From contig OY744604.1 of assembly GCA_963556255.1 (NCBI GenBank), positions 91,072,062 to 91,136,061 of the forward strand: DNA of 64,000 nucleotides, read 5' to 3'. The position numbers were made by a program, and so were the translations under genes. The notes beneath the pieces are model-generated. The model did not search any database and had not been told where the DNA came from. It was given only the letters and a program-made list of their open reading frames with translations. This document shows, one piece after another, positions 57,241 to 64,000 of the stretch; position 1 is the stretch's first letter; each line of letters starts with the position of its first letter. This stretch comes from Allolobophora icterica. Lineage: Eukaryota; Annelida; Clitellata; Crassiclitellata; Lumbricidae.

Positions 57241-57939
57241 TAAGCTGTGAAGTAACCGGTGAAAGTCCTAAGAAGCACTTGCCCCTTATCCAGGAGCATT
57301 GGATAAGTCAATAACAGGCTGAAGGATTGAATGAAAGTATTTACGTTCCTCGATATGTATTGAAGCTTTACGTTACTATAACCTTTTGTGCCTGTTGAAA
57401 ACTGAGTTCATTCTAACATTAATTTTACCATTGTAGGCCTACTAATCGGAAAGAGATATAATTTATTTATAATTTGTAGCCCCACATTAATCAAAATTCT
57501 GTAATGAACTCATTTTCAATTGTTTACCAACAAATCTGAAACATTTTGTCATTGTTTCTCTAAATGTTAATAACCGTGATCTTAATGGGTGAGTTGCTGT
57601 TGTCGCCTTTTAATTAACTCAAACAAGTGTTGGCTGCGACTAAGCTATCTAAATGATGTTAAAGTGCTAGGAACAAAAAATAATCAATGAATGAACAGTG
57701 CCTAGATAACTGTAAAGTCGGCGAAGATACACAGAGAAACATCGACAGATATGCATTCAAAGCTCATTGTACACACTTGATTAAAGTCCATAACGCACTA
57801 TGTACGGTGCAATTTGTGTGTCAAAAGGTAAACTTGCAAAAGTGTTTCACATTATATCCTAATAAAGGTGCATCCCCCATTGAGATTGCTTCTGTTCATA
57901 GGTCTTTCTACACCGGTTCAAGGGTTGTCAACACTCTAG

Positions 57940-58040
57940 TATATGTGCGCGATAGTCTACTCTAGCGGTTGGCGTGTTGAACTATAAGTCGCAAGTCGGA
58001 GGTTGAATTGCCGTCAGAGTTTAACTCTGTTTTGAGATTT
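57940..58040 (+). repeat. tRNA-like SINE piece in P block 3
   Basis: GATAGTCTACTCTAGCGGTT and GGAGGTTGAATTGCC correspond to the pieces at 20070 and 33650. The tail reads TGCCTCTTGAAGGATTTGTG and AATAAATG. Confidence 0.5.
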
Positions 58041-58176
58041 CTGCTCTACCCGTGCCTCTTGAAGGATTTGTGAAATGCGCTTAATAAATGTCCAGATACA
58101 CTGTAAATAATTGTACAGTAGGCCTAAGTCTGGCAGCGTAAAGATATAATTTGGTTGAATGGTTTTGTCGCTACAG

Positions 58177-58346
58177 AATGCGGTTACACCGTCTATGGTC
58201 CATCCGGAGTCATCAGTTCTCCAAACTACCCTGGCGATTATTACGACAATCTCAACTGCAATTACTACATTAACGCTTCAACTGGAGGTTCTTTGTCGCT
58301 CTTCTTCAAATCGTTCAACACTGAAAAACAAGTTGATGTTGTGACC
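58177..58346 (+). CDS. CUB N-half exon A9 (gene 3, type I, CC lost)
   Basis: The exon follows gctacag and encodes ECGYTVYGPSGVISSPNYPG, then NLNCNYYINASTGGSLSLFF and FNTEKQVDVVT (170 nt). The donor ACC|gtgggt is homologous to ACA|gttagt elsewhere. The CCDF motif is replaced by QVDV, so, as in 33933-34102, both cysteines are gone, by different substitutions. The residue before the first Cys is Glu, where relatives have Gly. Confidence 0.8.
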
Positions 58347-58630
58347 GTGGGTATTTGACGATTTTGTTGTAGGTTGGCTTTTGTAATTGGCCTAAGTAAG
58401 AAGCTTCTTTTTTGGTGCTGCATCTTAGGTCACTATCTTTGTCAGATTATTACCACAGTAACTGAAGCGATATCATTTATGCTAGGAGCTGTTGTTGAAT
58501 GTCTAAATATTATTATTATGTGTAATGAAATCTATTTTATGATATCAGCACGATGTATAGTTAGGTCCAGCTTGGGTATGCCCGCCGGTCCTCGGCACCC
58601 GGCAGACACTACACGGTGCCCTGGAATGAG

Positions 58631-58696
<66 letters not shown>

Positions 58697-58811
58697 TTCC
58701 CCCGAGGTACATATAATCCCTCAGGAGTCAGATACTAAATATGTGAAAATTAATCTCTGGAGTGACCATCTTCACCGAGACCTGGAAGTGCAAAAGTGTT
58801 GCGGAAGGCGG

Positions 58812-58904
<93 letters not shown>
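58631..58904 (+). repeat. Two (ATT)n arrays separated by a duplicated CCCGAGG motif
   Basis: Arrays at 58631-58697 and 58812-58904 are each followed by TTTCCCCCGAGGTACATATA or TTTTGCCCCGAGGATATATT. The paralogous intron at 22455-22515 has one short array, so this is a local duplication plus expansion. Confidence 0.92.
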
Positions 58905-59631
58905 TTGCCCCGAGGATATATTATTATTATTAAAAGCTAAGGAAACTGATTGAAGATTGTTCAGTAATGTTATTAGCACTACATTTATCGCGTTGCACGC
59001 TTTGTTATTATCATTAATATTACTATTAATATTATTTATCAGTAACTTTCAAAGTATTTAATACACAAGGACGTACCGATGGCGCAGCAAACGAAAATCT
59101 AAATCGGGTAAAACCTGTGGAAGACCAGAGCCTTTGGTGGATAAGCAAGTTGTAAAATATATTTAAAGTGAGAACGAAGTAGCAGAATGGACAGGTTCAA
59201 GGAGAGAATCACAGACTTCGCAACATCAACCGAAAGTTCATTCACCCAGCACAGTTCTAGTGAAGGACATGTCATAGGGGTACCTGAAAATAGGCCCTTT
59301 GCATGCCGAAAAGTCTGTTTACTAAACCTCGAAGGTAATATTGGTGTCAAAAGACTGCTGGTTACGCCGCCTCCTTCATGTGCAAATTTAACTTTTACGA
59401 AAATATATATGTAAGTTAAATTATATGGGGTTTCAAGCCATTCGTAACAATTATTGTTCAAAGTAATGACATTTTAATGTTAAGATTTGAATTCATTCAG
59501 ATCTCTTCGATGTAAAAGGATACCATTAACTTTTATTAACATCTTCGACAAAAAGTTTGCCAAGATATTTTGTTTCACATGATACTTAGTTTGAGCAATG
59601 CTTAGTAACAACAAATGTTGTTGTACTACAG

Positions 59632-59797
59632 ATCAGTTGCGAAACCAACTCAAGTTTTCCTCCACAACAATTTTCCGGATATTCTTTACCTGGCCCTGTA
59701 TCGATTCCGTGGTGCAGCCAAGGATTAGTCCACTTTAATACTGACAGCTCCATTGTTTCCAGTGGATTCAGCCTCGTTTACTATGTCAGTGAAGGAG
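59632..59797 (+). CDS. CUB C-half exon B9 (gene 3, type I)
   Basis: The exon follows actacag and encodes ISCETNSSFPPQQFSGYSLP, then IPWCSQGLVHFNTDSS and SSGFSLVYYVSEG, donor G|gtaggg (166 nt). It is very close to 23267-23432. The Asp before the final Tyr-Tyr is Val here. Confidence 0.83.
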
Positions 59798-59817
59798 GTA
59801 GGGGTTCTCGATAGTGC

Positions 59818-59945
59818 TTCCATATTCGATTGATTGAATATTCTGGACATTTCTTACCTCACCCCGTATCGATTCCGTGGTGCAGTCAAGGATTAGTACA
59901 CTTTTTATATCGAGTTCCATTGTCTACACTGGATTGAGACTAGGT
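59818..59945 (+). pseudogene. Partial duplicate of C-half exon, P block 3
   Basis: It is the same remnant as 34757-34890, shortened at its right end before GACTAGGTGCAGAAG. Confidence 0.72.
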
Positions 59946-60205
59946 GCAGAAGAAAGTATTGACTACCTAATTGCTTAATTTTAAATCCATAATATTGAGA
60001 ATTAGGAACTCATTTTATTTAAATGTAATCAATTATTAAATATAAACGTTCCAAAGTATTATGTAGTTCGCTTAACAGATTTCAGTTCTTATATATAGCG
60101 CCACATATTTTAGGGTTTAGCATGATGCATCACATGGTTCGAAACTTCTTCTTCGTTTTTGTAGTATACTACTACACAAAACCTAAATTTTGTGTTTGAA
60201 TGCAG

Positions 60206-60387
60206 GTTGTGGAAATACGATGTACAGTAATTCCACAGGATTTGTGACCTCTCCTAATTTTCCGAACTACTACGGATTCTATCAGAACTGCTTCAACATC
60301 ATCTGGGCTCCACAGCGAAGCACGTTCCACCTCTACTTTGAGACTTTCTTTCTATGCACCGAATGCCTCAATTGCGATTGGCTTGAA
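60206..60387 (+). CDS. CUB N-half exon A5 (gene 3, type III)
   Basis: It encodes CGNTMYSNSTGFVTSPNFPN, then QNCFNIIWAPQRSTFHLYF and FFLCTECLNCDWLE, donor GAA|gtataa (182 nt). It keeps all five N-half cysteines and the Trp that 35444-35625 has lost. Confidence 0.86.
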
Positions 60388-60625
60388 GTATAAATACCTG
60401 TTTCACATCGCAGATATTGGTTCACTGTTCTTTGATGTTGAGTTCCAGACATGAATGACAAACTTCTCTAAGAAAGAAATGTAGTGATTACATATCAATT
60501 GTTCACGAGCCATTATTTCAGGTCAAAGGGCACAAACACTCACTCATGTCACATGCAACTCAGGCATTACCAATGGCCCAATATATTTCAGTGCGTAAAC
60601 TTTGAAAGACGATCACTGCAAACAG

Positions 60626-60849
60626 AATAAAAACAGGGCTGTAGTCGAGGGTAAACGCGGGTACACAGCGTATACTCACCTTTAGAGACTGTATACCCAC
60701 CTCACAAAATATTTATATTTATTTATATTAAAATACTATAGCGTATACTCACAAAATACTGTAGCGTATACTCACCTCTAACTTTTTCGCAAAACTAACC
60801 GGTAGCGTGTACTCGCCTCTAATTTTACCACTACAGCCCTGAATAAAAA
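60626..60849. mobile_element. hAT MITE, CAGGGCTGTAGT family, copy 2
   Basis: The element is 60634-60841 (208 bp) with AATAAAAA duplications at 60626-60633 and 60842-60849. Empty sites GAATAAAAATATAATAAATA are preserved at about 30168 and 35895, so it arrived after the type III blocks were duplicated. Confidence 0.93.
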
Positions 60850-61116
60850 AATAATATATATATAAAATAAATTTTAATTCGACACTGCGCCATCTGAGTT
60901 GGTATCGCTAAAGCTATGTCTTATGCTTTATCATAATATTCGTTATACGCATGTGACCTCTTAAAATTAAGACGGAAGGAAGATGTATTCTTTTAGTAGG
61001 GTCTTTGTGTAATTTAATGTAGCTGAATCATTTGAAAGAGATGGTAATCTACAGGAACTTTTTGTTCTAGATAAATTGCCGAGATAACGCTGAAAAAAAT
61101 ATTGTTTTTGTTCTAG

Positions 61117-61285
61117 ATAAGTTGTCTAGATAACTCGTCCTATGGTCCGTATAGATATTCTGGAAACACTTCTCTTCCCTATCAGTACATCTACGGATGC
61201 AGTCAAGTACTTATGTGGTTCCACAGCGATGGTACTCACTTCCATACAGGATTCAATATCGAGTACACAATCTACACGGATGAAG
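61117..61285 (+). CDS. CUB C-half exon B5 (gene 3, type III)
   Basis: The exon follows gttctag and encodes ISCLDNSSYGPYRYSGNTSL, then YGCSQVLMWFHSDGT and TGFNIEYTIYTDEG, donor G|gtcagt (169 nt). Together with 60206-60387 it makes a seven-cysteine domain like that of 29448/30558. Confidence 0.84.
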
Positions 61286-61506
61286 GTCAGTGTAAACGGT
61301 ATTCTAAATAAATTGAAGTGCTTTTAAGACGTACTTGACTCCATATTGATTGACTGATTTATTGGTTGATAGATTGCACACACCTATACACATTGAAACA
61401 TGCATGTATGCACACAATCATACATACACATATTCGAATTATTGGATCCTGGCTGTTGTTTTGGTCAGATTGATGCAGTACAAATGTATCCTTAGTGATG
61501 CTGATT

Positions 61507-61584
<78 letters not shown>

Positions 61585-61585
61585 A
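61507..61585 (+). repeat. (GAT)n microsatellite in Q block 3
   Basis: About 26 units; its neighbours match 30960-31160 and 36680-36830. Confidence 0.96.
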
Positions 61586-61779
61586 TCATGACTTTAATAG
61601 CAATACACATCCTAACTCACATTTCCGGTATGGCGTGAGATACTAGCCATATGTGGTAACGCCTCTCACTAATAATTCAACTCCTGTGACTTCAAACGTA
61701 AAAGTGACAGAACCCCCAGTCATTTCCAAAGCTGACCTTGAAGAATGTATCGCTAGTGAGTGTGTTCTCACACTGAATT

Positions 61780-62002
61780 TTCCAGAATAATATTTCCAAG
61801 CCACACACAATTGGTTGAGCACTCTGCAAAACTTGTTATTGAGGCATCTGCTGCTGTGACTGGGCAAACGTCGAGACATGGTTTCATCCTTGCCAGATTG
61901 GAATCACATGAACTAATGCCTTGCTTCAATGCCAAAACAGAATTTCAATCGGAGTTGAATCAGTTAAATAAAATGAATATTGACTCACTTTTCAGTGATT
62001 AA
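61780..62002 (+). pseudogene. Unidentified coding-like segment, Q block 3
   Basis: LVEHSAKLVIEASAAVTGQT then SRHGFILARLESHELMPCFN, TEFQSELNQLNKMNIDSLF and a stop. This is the best preserved of three copies. Aligned with 36940-37216, most differences are single substitutions that keep the frame. Confidence 0.5.
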
Positions 62003-62474
62003 TAAGCCTATTGGGATTGTTCATTGTTCAGTGTTTATTTAACATTTGCTGACATACGATCATTTTATTATTTAAAAAAAATTTGTATGGTCATTAAATG
62101 CATCACAATTAAATGCTTAAACACGTTTACAGTTAGCGTGTTAAATATTTTAAGTTTATACAATTGTTACGAAATTTGACAAATTTTGTAACAAAGGTCA
62201 ATTTTTAAAACTCGTTGGGGCACGTCTTAGAAGGCAGCTTTTATCAATTTTATATTGCATGGTCATTAATTAAATACGTCACAAACACGTGTGAAATTTT
62301 TAAAATTTGATTTTTTTGCAAATATTGCCAAATTTTAAAACTCGTTGGGGCACATCTTTGAGGACGAATTTAAACAAAATATTTTGCACGATAACTAACT
62401 AAGCTTATACCAAAAGGCAACAATGCACCACTACTACGATTAGTTTCCAGAATGTTGTTTTCACTCCACCCTTA

Positions 62475-63199
62475 TATCGAGACCTACCTGCATATACACG
62501 GACGGGTCTTTATAAGAAGACACAGCTGCAGCAGCAGTCGTGATTCCTGAGTTCGGCTATACGGGATGCTATCAACTGGATCTGCAAGGGACAGTTTCGT
62601 CATCTTCGCCGCTTCCCTCAGCGCTGCGTAGTCGGTGAAAGCACAGCAGTCTGACTCAGCACCGACACTGATGATGGAGGTGCTCGAAAACATCAACAGA
62701 CTTGGTCTCGACAACGTCTCGGTGGTCTGGATCCCGAGCCACATGGGTATCTGTGGGAATGAAGTAGCTGACGCAGCGGCTAAAGAAGGATTTCACCTAC
62801 CGGCAGTCAACACCACTACGTACATCGAGAAAAAGGAGATGATCGGGAAAATCTAGCAGTACGCAGTGGAAAGGTGGAAGAAGGAATACACCGACAACCC
62901 GAAGGGAGCCTTCTACAAGATGATCGAGCCGCTCGTCTCAACCAAAATCAAGGACATGGATACTTCCGCGGAAGGAAGAGATCCAGATAACCAGACTACT
63001 GTTGGGCAGAGTGCTGCTGAATCAGTGGCTTCACAAGATGAACATTCATCCTGACGAAAACTGCGAGGAATGCGACGTCCCGGACACCATCGAACACCTC
63101 CTTGAAAGCTCACGGAAGAACATAAGCGGAACCATCCGCAACAACTGCCAAAAAACTCGGAGTCGACTGCACCGTACAGACATTAGGCGCAGAAGTTAA
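62475..63199 (+). pseudogene. RNase H domain and C-terminus of LINE, Q block 3
   Basis: YTDGSL, then VVWIPSHMGICGNEVADAAA (better preserved than in Q block 2), the stop in GKI*QYAVE, VSTKIKDMD, LLNQWLHKMNIHPDENCEEC and DTIEHLLESSRKN. The shared stop and shared missing segment show that it is a duplicate of an already dead fragment. Confidence 0.78.
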
Positions 63200-63992
63200 C
63201 TGATCTGTAGTATGCTTTCTATACGATCTGGTTGAGATGCGAATCGAGTGAATGTGAGTTCAGGTGAACTGAAGTCTTCGCGGTGATGAAGGAGTTTTTT
63301 TTATGATCAGCGATATCAATAGCAGCAGATAGTCAAGTAGAATGAGAGCAGTTAGTTTTCCATTATCCATGGAGCTTATTTTGTGATTGTGAATGGTATG
63401 TGATGCAATTTCTGTCGAGTGGTTTTTAAGGAAAGCAGATCGCTATGCAACACGACAACTTTATTACTCACTGCTTATGCTGCGTTTTTTGGGGGGAGGG
63501 ATGTGAACTTCTTCACGCTGGTTCAGACGCTCTCCCACTGAAGGCACATTTTCTCTTAATCAAATTACTTCTGGCCATTGTTCTTTCTACGCTGATTCAG
63601 ATTAGCTCTTGAAATGCAATTGCATTTGCCTCATGCGTTTCGCTGCTGCCATAGAGATGCTTTCAACCTCAATTTCTGTCTATTATTGTCTAATACGTAG
63701 GCTACATCTGAATGACCTGATCCCGATATAGCGCACTGCATTTCAATCTCGTCTTGTTCAAACATTATTCCCAGTTTCGATAAATTCGATTAACACAGTT
63801 CTGAGTCACCAGTTTCGTGTTACACAATGCAACATAGCTTGCCTACACTCTTTGTTAGATCGTATGCAGAAAGGCATCAGTGTCACCACAATTTTTTTAC
63901 AAATGCAATTAATCGTTTATAATAATGATGCGGAATTTTCAGTTAAGCATCGAAGAGTGATCCATTTTAAAAATGAAATGCTATACTTACAG

Positions 63993-64000
63993 AGACTAAC
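63993..64000 (+). CDS. First bases of a linker exon (gene 3), cut by window edge
   Basis: ATACTTACAG followed by AGACTAAC matches the start of the Thr-rich linker exons at 39033 and 40107 (AGACTACG) and lies at the equivalent place in Q block 3. One base differs so far (A for C would give Glu-Thr-Asn). The exon continues outside the window. Confidence 0.55.

Overview
The window is eukaryotic DNA, very probably from a marine invertebrate animal. It has split genes with GT-AG (and some GC-AG) introns, CUB domains, LINE, SINE and hAT debris, and many microsatellites. I cannot name the species. Nothing prokaryotic or viral was recognised.

The only host genes I can support form a tandem family of secreted CUB-domain proteins, all on the + strand. 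Every CUB domain is split over two exons. The N-half exon (A) starts in phase 1 and ends in phase 0; the C-half exon (B) starts in phase 0 and ends in phase 1. The Thr/Ser/Pro-rich linker exons (L) are symmetrical 1-1, and the signal-peptide exons (S) end in phase 1, so modules can be joined, lost or duplicated without breaking frame. The modules fall into three A/B types: I (roughly YYGPSG...), II (roughly TVYTGSDG..., with a GC donor) and III (roughly NTLYSN..., with three clustered Cys). The simplest model has three genes. Gene 1 enters from the left and ends with a type II module (745-917, 2099-2267). Gene 2 runs from a signal peptide at 17508 through L, I, III, I, III, L, L, L, I, II to 47800; joining the exons gives 805 codons plus an unidentified last exon. 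Gene 3 starts at 56055 (S, I, III) and leaves on the right at a linker exon beginning at 63993.

The array grew by segmental duplication. Block P (leader + type I) is seen at about 17.6-23.6, 31.8-34.9 and 55.8-59.9 kb. Block Q (type III + a GAT-repeat element + a LINE RNase H remnant + linker exons) is at about 28.9-31.6, 34.9-40.8 and 59.9-64.0 kb. Block R (type II and the gene 3' side) is at about 0-7.7 and 44.9-49.0 kb. Differences among copies are informative: dead leader exons, lost cysteines, a LINE of about 5.3 kb with nested insertions in one copy, and small transposons with visible empty sites in the paralogues.

The space between genes (about 8-17 kb and 49-56 kb) and many introns are filled with mobile elements. 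These include nine hAT-type insertions with terminal inverted repeats and 8-bp target duplications (one with an imperfect duplication), one unclassified insertion of the same form, a P-element/THAP9-like transposase remnant, a deleted mariner, an element with 44-bp inverted repeats, and an L2-like LINE family with a GATTAC-repeat 3' tail. There are also tRNA-derived SINE pieces and long simple repeats. No RNA gene, CRISPR array or operon is present.
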